From Paraburkholderia sp. DHOC27 (GTDB lineage: Bacteria > Pseudomonadota > Gammaproteobacteria > Burkholderiales > Burkholderiaceae), in the NCBI RefSeq assembly GCF_003429005.1, contig NZ_QVQV01000012.1, positions 118,189 through 182,188 of the forward strand: a DNA stretch of 64,000 nucleotides, written 5' to 3'. Numbering within the stretch: position 1 is the stretch's first letter; each line of letters starts with the position of its first letter. Made by a program: the position numbers and the translations under genes. Under the pieces are notes generated by a model. That model saw nothing but the letters and a program-made list of their open reading frames with translations. It was not told the origin of the DNA and searched no databases. Shown here one piece after another: positions 1 through 8,895 of the stretch.

Positions 1-72
1 TGTTCCGTAGCTTACACTTTTACCCGTTCGAGTAGATGCTGTCGGTTTCTCCCTAGCATCTGAAAACCCACC

Positions 73-990
73 ATGACATCCAATCCGAGCCGCAGCAACC
101 CGCCTCACCGCGCCACCGATGGCTGGTTGAGCGGACTGCTCGGCGTGCTCATCTTCAGCGGCTCCCTGCCTGCCACGCGTCTGGCCGTGCAGGGACTCGA
201 TCCGATCTTTCTAACGGTTGCCCGCGCCACCATTGCGGGAACGCTCGGCCTCATCCTGCTGCTGGTGTTCCGCGAAACCCGGCCGGCGCGACGCGAACTC
301 GTGCCGCTGATCGTGGTGGCGCTCGGCGTGGTGGTCGGCTTTCCGCTCTTGACCGCGCTCGCGCTGCGCCACATCACGTCGGCGCACGCGGTGGTGTTCA
401 TCGGCCTGTTGCCGCTCTCCACCGCGATCTTCGGCGTGCTGCGCGGCGGCGAGCGGCCGCAGCGCGCCTTCTGGCTGTTCTCGGCGCTCGGCAGTTGCGC
501 GGTTGTAGCCTTTGCGTTGCGTGACGGCGTGCAGGCCTCGCCGCTGGGCGATAGCTTGATGCTGGCGGCGATCGTCGTGTGCGGACTCGGCTATGCGGAA
601 GGCGCGCGGCTCTCGCGCCATCTCGGCGGCTGGCAGGTCATCTCATGGGCGCTGGTGCTGTCGTTGCCGTTGATGCTGCCACTCACCTGGTGGGCGTGGC
701 CGGCCTCGTTTGCGGGCGTGAGTCAAAGCGCGCTGTGGGGGCTCGCGTACGTGTCGCTGTTCAGCATGCTGATCGGCTTCGTGTTCTGGTATCGCGGGCT
801 CGCTCTGGGCGGCATCGCCAGCGTCGGACAGTTGCAGTTGCTGCAGCCTTTCTTCGGCCTCTCGCTGGCGGCGTTGCTGCTGCATGAACAGGTCCCGCCG
901 GCGATGATCGCCGTCACCGTGATCGTGGTGGCATGCGTGGCGGGAGCGCGGCGCTTTGCGAAAACCGCACCGGTGCAGCGCGCTGTTTGA
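73..990 (+). CDS. EamA/DMT-family inner-membrane transporter
   Basis: A 305-residue protein dominated by about ten hydrophobic segments, with the two repeated EamA halves usual in drug/metabolite transporters (first near residues 17-145, second near 160-290). The start of the first half (GVLIFSGSLPATRLAVQGLDP) and the late LLQPFFGLSLAALLLHEQ stretch are typical of the family. Members export amino acids, metabolites or drugs; the substrate cannot be read from sequence. It stands alone, followed by a short gap and an acetyltransferase gene on the same strand. No strong ribosome binding site precedes the ATG. The family call is secure, the substrate unknown. Confidence 0.87.
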   Translation: MTSNPSRSNPPHRATDGWLSGLLGVLIFSGSLPATRLAVQGLDPIFLTVARATIAGTLGLILLLVFRETRPARRELVPLIVVALGVVVGFPLLTALALRHITSAHAVVFIGLLPLSTAIFGVLRGGERPQRAFWLFSALGSCAVVAFALRDGVQASPLGDSLMLAAIVVCGLGYAEGARLSRHLGGWQVISWALVLSLPLMLPLTWWAWPASFAGVSQSALWGLAYVSLFSMLIGFVFWYRGLALGGIASVGQLQLLQPFFGLSLAALLLHEQVPPAMIAVTVIVVACVAGARRFAKTAPVQRAV

Positions 991-1089
991 CTCGTTTTTT
1001 GAGGGCTTTTTGACGGGCTTCAATTCGCGGCGCTCAACGGGCATGATGAGGCGTTTCCGGCCATCCGCCGGCTAACGACAGGAATGCGC

Positions 1090-1683
1090 ATGAGCACCGC
1101 GAGCCAAAACGATCCACCGCCGTCCACCGCGTCAGCGGCAACGCGCGCCACTGCTCTCGTGCGGGACGCGACTGAAGATGATCTGCCCGCCATCCAGGCC
1201 ATTTACGCCCAGCACGTGCTGCACGGCGTGGCCTCGTTCGAGGAAACACCGCCTTCCGTGGACGAATTGCGCAACCGGCACGCGTCCGTGTTGAGTCATG
1301 GCTTGCCGTATCTCGTCGCGGAAGTCGACGGGACGATTGCCGGCTATTGCTACGCGACGCCCTATCGCCCGCGTGCGGCGTATCGCAACACGATCGAAGA
1401 TTCGATCTACATGAGCGATGCTTTCCGCGGTCAAGGAATTGGACGGGTGCTGTTGCGGGCTTTGATCGAACGCTGCGAAACCGGACCGTGGCGGCAGATG
1501 ATTGCAGTGGTCGCCGATGGCGGCAGCGGCGGTTCGATGTCACTGCACCGCAGCCTCGGCTTCGAGCTGGTGGGCACGCTCAAGGCCGTGGGATTCAAAC
1601 ACGGCCGGTGGCTCGATACCACGTTGATGCAACGCGCGCTCGGGGTGGGTAACGCTGCATTGCCGGATGCGCGAGCGGATTAG
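1090..1683 (+). CDS. GNAT N-acetyltransferase, phosphinothricin/methionine-sulfone type
   Basis: A GNAT-fold acetyltransferase of about 197 residues. The acetyl-CoA pyrophosphate-binding motif appears as RGQGIGRVLLRALI, and the fold begins with VRDATEDDLPAIQAIYAQHV and has the GVASFEETPPS segment characteristic of the Pat/MnaT (YncA) subfamily, which acetylates phosphinothricin-like compounds and methionine sulfone or sulfoximine. Length fits the subfamily after a variable 20-residue leader. I chose the second of two close ATGs because AGGA at 1080-1083 sits 6 bases before it; starting at 1084 would add only two residues. The true substrate is unproven. Confidence 0.85.
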   Translation: MSTASQNDPPPSTASAATRATALVRDATEDDLPAIQAIYAQHVLHGVASFEETPPSVDELRNRHASVLSHGLPYLVAEVDGTIAGYCYATPYRPRAAYRNTIEDSIYMSDAFRGQGIGRVLLRALIERCETGPWRQMIAVVADGGSGGSMSLHRSLGFELVGTLKAVGFKHGRWLDTTLMQRALGVGNAALPDARAD

Positions 1684-1767
1684 ATCGCAAGCGCGTGATG
1701 CCGTTTTAAGTTACGTTCGCGCAGCCACGCCGCCCGCGTGTCATGCTGCCCGCGTTAAAATCCCCGC

Positions 1768-2700
1768 ATGCCAAAAACGCCCCATTCAGACGCTTCCCCG
1801 TCGTCCACCGCGTCCACTACGTCCGCTGCGCCGCTTTCGTCCGCGGTGCCGCGCAACGAATACACGGTCGATGAGCTTGCCCGCGTCACCGAAAGCACCG
1901 TGCGTAATGTGCGCGCCTATCAGGATCGCGGGCTGCTCGCGCCGCCGGAGAAGCGCGGCCGGGTCGGCGTCTACGACGACACCCACGTCGCGCGTCTGAA
2001 GCTCATCAATCATTTGCTCGCGCGCGGCTATACCCTCGCCAACATCCAGGACCTCATCAAGGCCGTCGACGAAGGTCACGACCTGCGTTCCATTCTCGGA
2101 CTCGAGACGGCCATCGGCAGCCCGTGGTCGCGTGAGCGGCCCAAACACTATTCGCTGATCGACCTGCTGCAGATGTTCGGCGGCAAGGCGTCGCCCGGCG
2201 CGCTCACCAAGGCGGTCGAACTCGGTCTGCTGGAGCGGCACGGCCTGTCATTCGTCGCGAACAGTCCGGCTGCGCTCGCAGCGGGTGCGACGATGGCGCA
2301 AGAAGGCATTCCGCTCCTCGACCTGCTGGAGGCAGTCAGCGTGTCGCGGCCGCATTTCAATGCGGTCGCCAAGGCGATGGTCGATTTGGTCGTACGGCAA
2401 CTGGACCGCTACGAGGCCGATGCCCTGCCCCCGCCCGCGGACGTCCCGGCGCTCGTCGAGGCAATCTGGCGTGTGCGCCCATTGGCAATGGTGCTGGTGG
2501 AATCGGAGATGAACCGCGCGCTCGAAGACGCCGCCGGTGACTATCTGGGCGACCGCGTCGCGTCGATCATGAAGAAACTGGGCAACGCGCAGGTGGCGGC
2601 GTCTGCGTCTGCTGCGGTTGCCACTTCTGTTGCGGACGGCGACGCTGGCGATACGTCCCCAAGACAACGCGCAACGCCTCGCATCAAGGCGAAAAAGTAG
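1768..2700 (+). CDS. MerR-family transcriptional regulator
   Basis: A 310-residue regulator with a MerR winged helix-turn-helix near residues 30-100: YTVDELARVTESTVRNVRAY is the recognition region, followed by the wing and the conserved hydrophobic LLARGYTLANIQDLI helix. The long C-terminal part lacks the cysteine clusters of metal-sensing MerR proteins and resembles the alpha-helical domain of large MerR-like regulators of unknown ligand. A low-complexity Ser/Thr/Ala stretch precedes the DNA-binding domain and an Ala/Lys-rich tail ends the protein. It is monocistronic between the acetyltransferase and mscS-like genes, with no obvious divergent target, so its regulon cannot be assigned. Confidence 0.88.
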   Translation: MPKTPHSDASPSSTASTTSAAPLSSAVPRNEYTVDELARVTESTVRNVRAYQDRGLLAPPEKRGRVGVYDDTHVARLKLINHLLARGYTLANIQDLIKAVDEGHDLRSILGLETAIGSPWSRERPKHYSLIDLLQMFGGKASPGALTKAVELGLLERHGLSFVANSPAALAAGATMAQEGIPLLDLLEAVSVSRPHFNAVAKAMVDLVVRQLDRYEADALPPPADVPALVEAIWRVRPLAMVLVESEMNRALEDAAGDYLGDRVASIMKKLGNAQVAASASAAVATSVADGDAGDTSPRQRATPRIKAKK

Positions 2701-2949
2701 TTTCTTTGACCCAGACGGGTCCAATCTATCAAAAAGCTTTGCACGGTAGAACTTTCCTCTTTTAGCACAGTCACTCCCCCGCACGCTTCATTCGCGTCAC
2801 TTTTTCCGCGTGCACGCCACCCCAACCTCGCGCCTCCTGATAGGGGCAGCGCAACGGGTACATCGGCGAGCACATCGGCAATCCAACTCCTGTTTCAATC
2901 CGCGCGGCGCCCGATGCGCTGTCGCCTGTCATCAAGGACCGTCAAGGCC

Positions 2950-3849
2950 ATGCAGAATCTTCTCGCCGAGATCCACCCGAGTCAGTGGACCTCACTTTGG
3001 ACTGGGCTTACCAGCATCGCCATGCACCTGTGCGCCGCCGCACTCATCCTCGTCGTGGGATGGTGGGTCGCGCGCCGCGTCTCGCGTTCCCTCAAGCGCC
3101 TGCTCGCGAGCCAGTCGCGCATGGACGCCACCCTGCGGCCCGTGCTGTGCGACACCACGCTGTGGGGCATTCGCGTGGTCGCGATCATTGGCGCCCTGTC
3201 GCAACTCGGCATTGAAACCGCCAGCATCGTGGCGGTGCTCGGCGCCGCGGGCCTCGCCATCGGCCTGGCGCTGCAGGGCACAATGCAGAACATCGCGGCC
3301 GGCATCATGCTGTTGCTGCTGCGTCCCTTCAGGGTGGGTGACTGGATCGAATCAGGCAGCGGCACAGTGGCCGGTACCGTCGAAGAAATCAGCCTCTTCA
3401 CCACGCGCCTCACCAAATCGGACGGCATCTGTGAGTACGTGCCGAACAGTGCGCTGTGGAGCAATTCGATTCGCAACTACAACCGCAATTCGACCCGCCG
3501 CCTCGATCTGGAAGTGGAAATCTCGGTGCGCGACGACGTGGACCGTGCGCTGGCGGCACTGCACGCACTGGCCGGCGCTGATCCACGCGCTCTTCAGGAA
3601 CCCGCGCCACAGGTGATGGTGACGCGTTTCGACGACAGCACCGTGGTGTTGAACGTGCGCGTATGGGCCAAACTGGATGAGTTCTGGAACATGCGCTGGG
3701 ATCTGGCGCGCCGGGTTCGTCAGACGCTTAACGATGCGCAATGCAGCCTGCCGGTTCGTACGCGTGAACTGCATATCGTGCAAGCCGGCGACGCCCGCGA
3801 GACGCCGACTGTGCGCGTTTCTTCTACACCTCGCGCGCTCACGCAGTAA
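2950..3849 (+). CDS. small-conductance mechanosensitive channel, MscS family
   Basis: A 299-residue inner-membrane channel of the short MscS type, with three predicted transmembrane segments. The pore helix is clear in VLGAAGLAIGLALQGTMQNI, followed by the conserved LLLLRPFRVGDWIE entry to the cytoplasmic beta domain and the PNSALWSNSIRNY motif of the upper vestibule. These proteins open under membrane tension and release solutes on hypo-osmotic shock. An in-frame ATG at 2914 would add 12 Arg/Ser-rich residues; the ATG at 2950 gives a standard MscS N-terminus. A good terminator hairpin follows at 3956-3981. Confidence 0.9.
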   Translation: MQNLLAEIHPSQWTSLWTGLTSIAMHLCAAALILVVGWWVARRVSRSLKRLLASQSRMDATLRPVLCDTTLWGIRVVAIIGALSQLGIETASIVAVLGAAGLAIGLALQGTMQNIAAGIMLLLLRPFRVGDWIESGSGTVAGTVEEISLFTTRLTKSDGICEYVPNSALWSNSIRNYNRNSTRRLDLEVEISVRDDVDRALAALHALAGADPRALQEPAPQVMVTRFDDSTVVLNVRVWAKLDEFWNMRWDLARRVRQTLNDAQCSLPVRTRELHIVQAGDARETPTVRVSSTPRALTQ

Positions 3850-3955
3850 GCGCGGCAATCAGCGGCGATCCATGCGGCGACGCATGTGACCTCATATGGC
3901 GCGGCGTGGATCGCCGCCGTCATCCGCTGGCTTTACCAACATTTCCACCATAGTT

Positions 3956-3981
3956 AGCGGCCGGGCACGCCGGCCGCTTTT
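3956..3981 (+). terminator. rho-independent terminator after the mscS-like gene
   Basis: Arms AGCGGCCGG and CCGGCCGCT form a 9-bp perfect GC stem around the loop GCACG, followed by TTTT and then a second T-run after CCCGC. It lies about 110 bases downstream of the channel gene and separates it from the monooxygenase operon. Confidence 0.75.
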
Positions 3982-4064
3982 CCCGCTTTTCCCGCCTTCA
4001 CACCCCCTCCCATAGAGTCTCCCGTCTAACGCGCCGCTTGCGCGATTTCATTGCACCTCCTATC

Positions 4065-4084
4065 GTTACATCCATCAATGTAAC
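4065..4084 (+). promoter_or_regulatory. 20-bp dyad operator upstream of the monooxygenase operon
   Basis: GTTACATccatcaATGTAAC is a perfect inverted repeat with 7-bp arms and a 6-bp spacer, ending 31 bases before the monooxygenase ATG. Size and AT-rich symmetry resemble TetR-type operators. No regulator gene is adjacent, so the cognate protein is unknown. Confidence 0.5.
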
Positions 4085-4115
4085 AGTTAAGAATGAACAA
4101 AAGGAGACCGCCCGG

Positions 4116-5702
4116 ATGAACGCACGCACGCTGCCTCCCGCCGAGCTGCCGCCCGTCGACACCGATGTTGCGATCATCGGTTCCGGCTTCGCGGGCCTCG
4201 GCATGGCGATCCGGCTGCGGCAAGCCGGCCTGAAAGACTTCCTGATCGCCGAAAAAGCCAATTCAGTAGGAGGCACCTGGCGCGACAACCATTACCCCGG
4301 CTGCGCCTGCGACGTGCAATCGCACGTCTACTCGTTCTCGTTCGCGCCAAATCCGCGCTGGAGCCGCATGTTCGCGCGCCAGCCTGAAATCCACGGGTAC
4401 CTGGAGGAATGCGCGCAACGCTATGGCGTTCAACCGCATCTGCGCTTCGGCCATGAACTCGTGAGCGCGGTGTACGACGAAGAGCGCCACGGCTGGCAAA
4501 TCCGCTTTGCCAACGGCCAGCAGTGGACGGCGCGGGTGCTGATCTCCGGCATGGGCGGTCTGTCGCGCGCCGCGCTGCCGGACCTTGCCGGCCTCGCCAG
4601 TTTCAAGGGCAAGATCTTCCATTCGCAGCAGTGGGACCACGGCTACGCGCTCGACGGTAAGCGTGTCGCGGTGATCGGCACCGGCGCCAGCGCCATCCAG
4701 TTCGTGCCGCAGATCGCACCGCGTGTCGCGCAACTGAGTCTGTTCCAGCGCACCCCGCCGTGGATCATGCCCAAAGCCGACCGTGCCGTGAAACCGCTCG
4801 AACAGTGGCTGTTCCGTCATCTGCCCTTCACGCAGAAGATCATGCGCGCGGGCCTTTATTGCATGCTGGAGTCGCGCGCATTCGGCTTTGCGATTCATCC
4901 TTCGTTGATGAAGAGCGCGCAAAAAATCGCCGAGCGTCATCTGCGCCGCCAGGTGGCCGACCCGGCGCTGCGCGCGCAGCTCACCCCTGATTACACGATG
5001 GGGTGCAAGCGCATCCTGATCTCGAACGACTACTTCCCCGCAGTGTCGCGCCAGAACGTTTCGCTCATTAGCGCCGGTATCGCGCGCATCGAAGAAGACG
5101 CCGTGGTGACGAGCGACGGCGTCAGACATCCCGCCGACTGCCTGATTTTCGGCACCGGTTTTCAGGTGGCCGATCCGTTCCCGCGCGGTGTGATTCTCGG
5201 CAAGGGTGGCGTGGATATCGTCGACACCTGGCGCGATGGTGCACATGCGTACCTCGGTACGGCATTGCCTGGTTATCCGAACTTTTTCATGATCGTGGGT
5301 CCGAATACCGGTCTCGGTCACAACTCGATGGTGTACATGATCGAATCGCAGGTCGAATACATTCTGCGCGCGCTGCACGCCATGCGAAGCGAGCGCGCGG
5401 CGGCCATCGAAGTGCGTCCGCAGGTGGAACGCGCGTACAACGAGCGGATCCAGCAACAGCTCGGCCGCGCGATCTGGTCCACCGGCGGTTGCAAAAGCTG
5501 GTATCTCGATCCGAACACCGGCAACAACACGACACTGTGGCCCGGCTTTGCGTTCCGTTTCCGTCAGGCGACGCGCCGCTTCAGCATGGAAGATTACTTC
5601 GCGTATGCGCCGGCTGCGGTGTCGCACGGGCACGACGCGCTCGCTTCCGGCCCGCTTGGGCAAACCCGGGACAGCGCGACTTCTTCTGTCGAGGCGACCT
5701 GA
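4116..5702 (+). CDS. flavin-containing (Baeyer-Villiger type) monooxygenase
   Basis: A 528-residue FAD- and NADPH-dependent monooxygenase. The first Rossmann motif is IIGSGFAGLGMAIRL (residues 20-34), followed by GGTWRDNHYPGCACDV, typical of class B flavoproteins. The Baeyer-Villiger fingerprint FxGxxxHxxxW is met by FKGKIFHSQQW (163-173), and a second Rossmann site follows at VAVIGTGASAIQ. Such enzymes insert oxygen next to ketones or hydroxylate lipophilic substrates. AAGGAG at 4101-4106 supports the ATG at 4116 over an upstream one at 4038. It heads a run with an SDR, a PF10118-type hydrolase and an alpha/beta hydrolase, a grouping that suggests stepwise oxidation of a lipid, terpenoid or ketone; the substrate is not known. 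Confidence 0.88.
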   Translation: MNARTLPPAELPPVDTDVAIIGSGFAGLGMAIRLRQAGLKDFLIAEKANSVGGTWRDNHYPGCACDVQSHVYSFSFAPNPRWSRMFARQPEIHGYLEECAQRYGVQPHLRFGHELVSAVYDEERHGWQIRFANGQQWTARVLISGMGGLSRAALPDLAGLASFKGKIFHSQQWDHGYALDGKRVAVIGTGASAIQFVPQIAPRVAQLSLFQRTPPWIMPKADRAVKPLEQWLFRHLPFTQKIMRAGLYCMLESRAFGFAIHPSLMKSAQKIAERHLRRQVADPALRAQLTPDYTMGCKRILISNDYFPAVSRQNVSLISAGIARIEEDAVVTSDGVRHPADCLIFGTGFQVADPFPRGVILGKGGVDIVDTWRDGAHAYLGTALPGYPNFFMIVGPNTGLGHNSMVYMIESQVEYILRALHAMRSERAAAIEVRPQVERAYNERIQQQLGRAIWSTGGCKSWYLDPNTGNNTTLWPGFAFRFRQATRRFSMEDYFAYAPAAVSHGHDALASGPLGQTRDSATSSVEAT

Positions 5703-5808
5703 GCGATCACCGCGTCATAAACGTAGCGTGGCGTGTTTCAAAGATTCGTTTCGTATTCCAGATCAACATAAAAACGACAGGGCACCGCTCAGAGAGGACA
5801 GGAGAAAC

Positions 5809-6717
5809 ATGATGAAGAATTTCACGGACCGGGTGGCTGCCATCACCGGTGCGGGCTCCGGCATGGGACGATCACTGGCGATCCAGCTCGCGCGCGAAGG
5901 CTGCGATTTATCGCTGGCCGACCGTAACGCCGCCGGCCTCGCTGAAACCGCGAAGCTGGCGCAGGCCGCCGCACCGCAACGGGTCGGCGCGCCGCTGCGT
6001 GTGACGACCCGCGTTTTGGATGTGGCAGACCGCGTCGCCATGTTCGACTGGGCCGCCGAAACCGTCGCGCAGCACGGGCGCGTCAACCTCGTCTTCAACA
6101 ACGCGGGAGTCGCGCTGTCGAGCACCATCGACGGCATGGAATACGCAGATCTGGAGTGGATTGTCGGCATCAACTTCTGGGGCGTCGTGCACGGCACCAA
6201 GGCTTTTTTGCCGTATCTGAAGGCGGCCGGCGCGGGACATATCGTCAATACGTCGAGCGTATTCGGTCTGTTCGCACAGCCAGGCATGAGCGGCTACAAC
6301 GCCACCAAGTTCGCGGTACGCGGCTTCACCGAAGCACTGCGCCAGGAACTGGACCTGATGAAGTGCGGCGTATCGGCGACCTGCGTGCATCCCGGCGGCA
6401 TCCGCACGAGCATCGCGCAGTCGAGCCGCATCGCGTCGAACATGGTCGGCTTCATGATCGAGAGCGAGCAGCAAGGCAAGGACGACTTCGAAAAGTTCTT
6501 CATCACGAGCGCCGACGACGCAGCCGCCGTCATTCTCGACGGCGTGCGCAAAAACAAACGGCGTGTGCTGATAGGACGCGATGCGCGCGCAGCGGATTGG
6601 CTCGCCCGTGTGCTGCCGGCCGCGTATCAGACGCTGGTGGTGATGCAGACGCGCCGTCTACGGCGTGTCGCGCAAAAACGCGTACGCGTGGCCGAGGCTG
6701 CCGGGCGCCGGGTTTGA
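5809..6717 (+). CDS. short-chain dehydrogenase/reductase
   Basis: A 302-residue classical SDR. The nucleotide-binding motif TGAGSGMG lies at residues 13-20, the structural NNAG motif follows in VFNNAGVALSS, and the catalytic YNATK (Tyr-x-x-x-Lys) is preceded by the serine of NTSSVF. The acidic residue in SLADRN after the second strand suggests preference for NAD(H). AGGAGA precedes the paired ATGs at 5809 and 5812. A longer open frame starting inside the monooxygenase gene has no such site. It is the second gene of the monooxygenase operon and probably interconverts an alcohol and ketone or aldehyde handled by its neighbours. Confidence 0.88.
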   Translation: MMKNFTDRVAAITGAGSGMGRSLAIQLAREGCDLSLADRNAAGLAETAKLAQAAAPQRVGAPLRVTTRVLDVADRVAMFDWAAETVAQHGRVNLVFNNAGVALSSTIDGMEYADLEWIVGINFWGVVHGTKAFLPYLKAAGAGHIVNTSSVFGLFAQPGMSGYNATKFAVRGFTEALRQELDLMKCGVSATCVHPGGIRTSIAQSSRIASNMVGFMIESEQQGKDDFEKFFITSADDAAAVILDGVRKNKRRVLIGRDARAADWLARVLPAAYQTLVVMQTRRLRRVAQKRVRVAEAAGRRV

Positions 6718-6835
6718 AGCCGTCATGTGTGACCTTGGCGGCCACGCCCACGCTGCGACAGTCATGATGATCAACCGGATCCGCGCAACGCAATGCAACG
6801 CAACGGATCGAATCAGCAACTCAAGGAGAAAGGCC

Positions 6836-7723
6836 ATGATGCCTGTTCGCCGCGACCTTCGTTTCGCCCTTCCCGCCGAGCGCGCCTGCGACTGGCATCA
6901 ACAGGGCTCGCACGTGACGCACTTCTTCAACGCGCTTTCGCTGCTGTTTCCCGCGGGCGAGCGCTTCTTCATGGACAGCGTGCGCAACTACCGCGACAGC
7001 ATCGACGATCCAGTGCTGAAAAAGCAGGTGCTTGGCTTTATCGGCCAGGAAGCCATGCACACGCGCGAGCATATCGAGTACAACGATCTGCTGCAGTCAG
7101 CGGGATTGCCCGCACACAAACTGGACCGGCGTCTCACGTGGTTTCTCAACCAGCATCGCAAGATGCCGAAGTCGTTTCAGCTCGCCATGACCGTGGCGCT
7201 GGAGCACTACACGGCCATGCTGGCCGGCCTGCTGCTGGAGGACGACACGCGTATTGCCGGTTCGGTGCCGGGCTATCTGCAGATGTGGACGTGGCATGCG
7301 CTCGAAGAAACGGAACACAAGGCGGTTTCGTTCGATGTCTGGAACGCGGCGCTCAAGCCAGGGCCGCTGCGCTATCTGCTGCGCACCGGCACCATGCTCG
7401 CCGTGACGCTAGTGTTCTGGATGATCGTGTTCGACTTTCACGTGCGCCTGCTGATTGCGGACCGCAAACGCGGCGGTCACGTGCGCGGCATGTGGCGCGT
7501 GATCAAGTATCTATACGGTCCGAGGCACGGGGTATTTCCCGGCATTGCGATGGAATGGCTGCGGTTTTTCAAACCCGGTTTTCACCCGTGGGATCACGAC
7601 AACCGGGCCCAACTGGCGCGTATTGACTCGCTCGTCGCCGCCGTGCACCTGGCTAACGCCGCCGATCCCGCTGCGTTGAAGACGAGCCAGACGAGCCGCC
7701 GCGGCGTGCGAGCTGCAGCGTGA
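6836..7723 (+). CDS. predicted metal-dependent hydrolase (PF10118-like)
   Basis: A 295-residue protein matching the 'predicted metal-dependent hydrolase' family. It is rich in His/Glu pairs placed as in diiron or ferritin-like helices: GQEAMHTREHIEYN, then ALEHYTAMLAGLLLED, then WHALEETEHKAVSFDVW. A hydrophobic segment near residue 185 (TMLAVTLVFWMIVFDFHV) could associate with membrane. AAGGAG sits 7 bases before the first ATG. Its stop overlaps the GTG of the next gene (GTGA), so the two are translationally coupled. Family members accompany monooxygenase/SDR/hydrolase sets in many actinobacteria and proteobacteria; no reaction is established. Confidence 0.82.
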   Translation: MMPVRRDLRFALPAERACDWHQQGSHVTHFFNALSLLFPAGERFFMDSVRNYRDSIDDPVLKKQVLGFIGQEAMHTREHIEYNDLLQSAGLPAHKLDRRLTWFLNQHRKMPKSFQLAMTVALEHYTAMLAGLLLEDDTRIAGSVPGYLQMWTWHALEETEHKAVSFDVWNAALKPGPLRYLLRTGTMLAVTLVFWMIVFDFHVRLLIADRKRGGHVRGMWRVIKYLYGPRHGVFPGIAMEWLRFFKPGFHPWDHDNRAQLARIDSLVAAVHLANAADPAALKTSQTSRRGVRAAA

Positions 7724-8664
7724 AGCGTGACGCGCTGATGGTCGATGCGGGTGATGTGCAGCTCGCGGTCTACGTAAGCGGTCCGCGCGATGCGCCGCCT
7801 GTCGTGCTGGTGCATGGTTATCCGGATTCGGCCACGGTGTGGGACGCCGTGCGGGCGCAACTCGACTCCCGCTACCGCGTGATCTGTTACGACGTGCGCG
7901 GCGCCGGCTTGTCTGAAGCGCCTGCTGGGCGTGCCGGATACCGGCTCGAGCGCCTGGCCGACGATCTCGCCGCCGTGGCCGACTCCATCTGCGGCGCGCA
8001 ACCGTTTCATCTGGTGGGCCATGACTGGGGTTCGATCCAGTGCTGGGAAGCCGTGACGCGCCCTTCGTTCGAAGGACGTATTGCGTCGTTCACCTCGATC
8101 TCCGGGCCGAGCCTCGATCACGCTTCGATGGGGCTGCGCAGCGGCAGCAGCGGGTATGCCGCATCGCCGCCCGTAGCACGCCGGTTAGTCGATGCGCTGC
8201 GGCAAACGCTGAAATCCTGGTACATCTTCTTTTTTCATCTGCCGTGGTTGCCGGAACTCGTGTGGCGTTGCGGCGGCGCGCGCGCCTGGCCGCTCTGGCT
8301 ACGTCTGACCGAGCGCGTGCAGCCGCTGCGCGATCCGGCTCAATTGCGCAATGCCATCAATGGCCTGAATCTGTATCGGGCCAATTTCATCGAACGGTTG
8401 CGCCGGCCGCGAGCACGGCACGCGCATGCGCCGGTGCAATTCATCGTGCCGCTGCGCGACCGCTACGTTGGACCGGCGCTTTCGCTCGGGCTCGAACGAT
8501 GGCTCGGCGATTACACGCGCGATACCGTCGATGCCGGCCATTGGGTGGTGCTGCGCGACGCCCCGGGCATTGCCGCCCGTATCGACGCCTTCGCCACGCG
8601 ACATGCCGCCGCTTGCGAACAACGGGCACGCCACACCGCTAGCGAATACACCGCAAAGGCGTAA
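7720..8664 (+). CDS. alpha/beta hydrolase, epoxide hydrolase-like
   Basis: A 314-residue alpha/beta-hydrolase. The oxyanion-hole motif HGYPDSATVW begins at residue 32. The nucleophile elbow is GHDWG with Asp102 rather than Ser, and the catalytic His is probably His274 in DAGHWVVL. An Asp nucleophile with HGxP is characteristic of epoxide hydrolases and haloalkane dehalogenases, so an epoxide or ester product of the upstream monooxygenase is plausible. The start is GTG at 7720 overlapping the previous stop; an in-frame ATG at 7738 is the alternative. It is the last gene of the four-gene operon. Confidence 0.86.
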   Translation: MKRDALMVDAGDVQLAVYVSGPRDAPPVVLVHGYPDSATVWDAVRAQLDSRYRVICYDVRGAGLSEAPAGRAGYRLERLADDLAAVADSICGAQPFHLVGHDWGSIQCWEAVTRPSFEGRIASFTSISGPSLDHASMGLRSGSSGYAASPPVARRLVDALRQTLKSWYIFFFHLPWLPELVWRCGGARAWPLWLRLTERVQPLRDPAQLRNAINGLNLYRANFIERLRRPRARHAHAPVQFIVPLRDRYVGPALSLGLERWLGDYTRDTVDAGHWVVLRDAPGIAARIDAFATRHAAACEQRARHTASEYTAKA

Positions 8665-8895
8665 AGCACACGATCAATCGCGAAGGCGTGCCTTCTTGCC
8701 CGCACATAGGCATCACCGACGGTTATGGCGGCCGCGAAGCGCATGATCACGGCCAACGTGACAAATAGCCGCTATCAACCTGCGCTGATACCAGGACTGA
8801 CGCTGGTGCCCTATGCTCGCGGTTTTCCCGATGGTCTGGCACGATCGACGAGCAAACGCGCGCCGCGTCCGGACCATGTGTGCACGCTTACCCAT

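Noticed and set aside
4263..5663. A 466-codon minus-strand frame opposite the monooxygenase
   Set aside because: Antisense of a gene with intact Rossmann and Baeyer-Villiger motifs; no start site or domain of its own.
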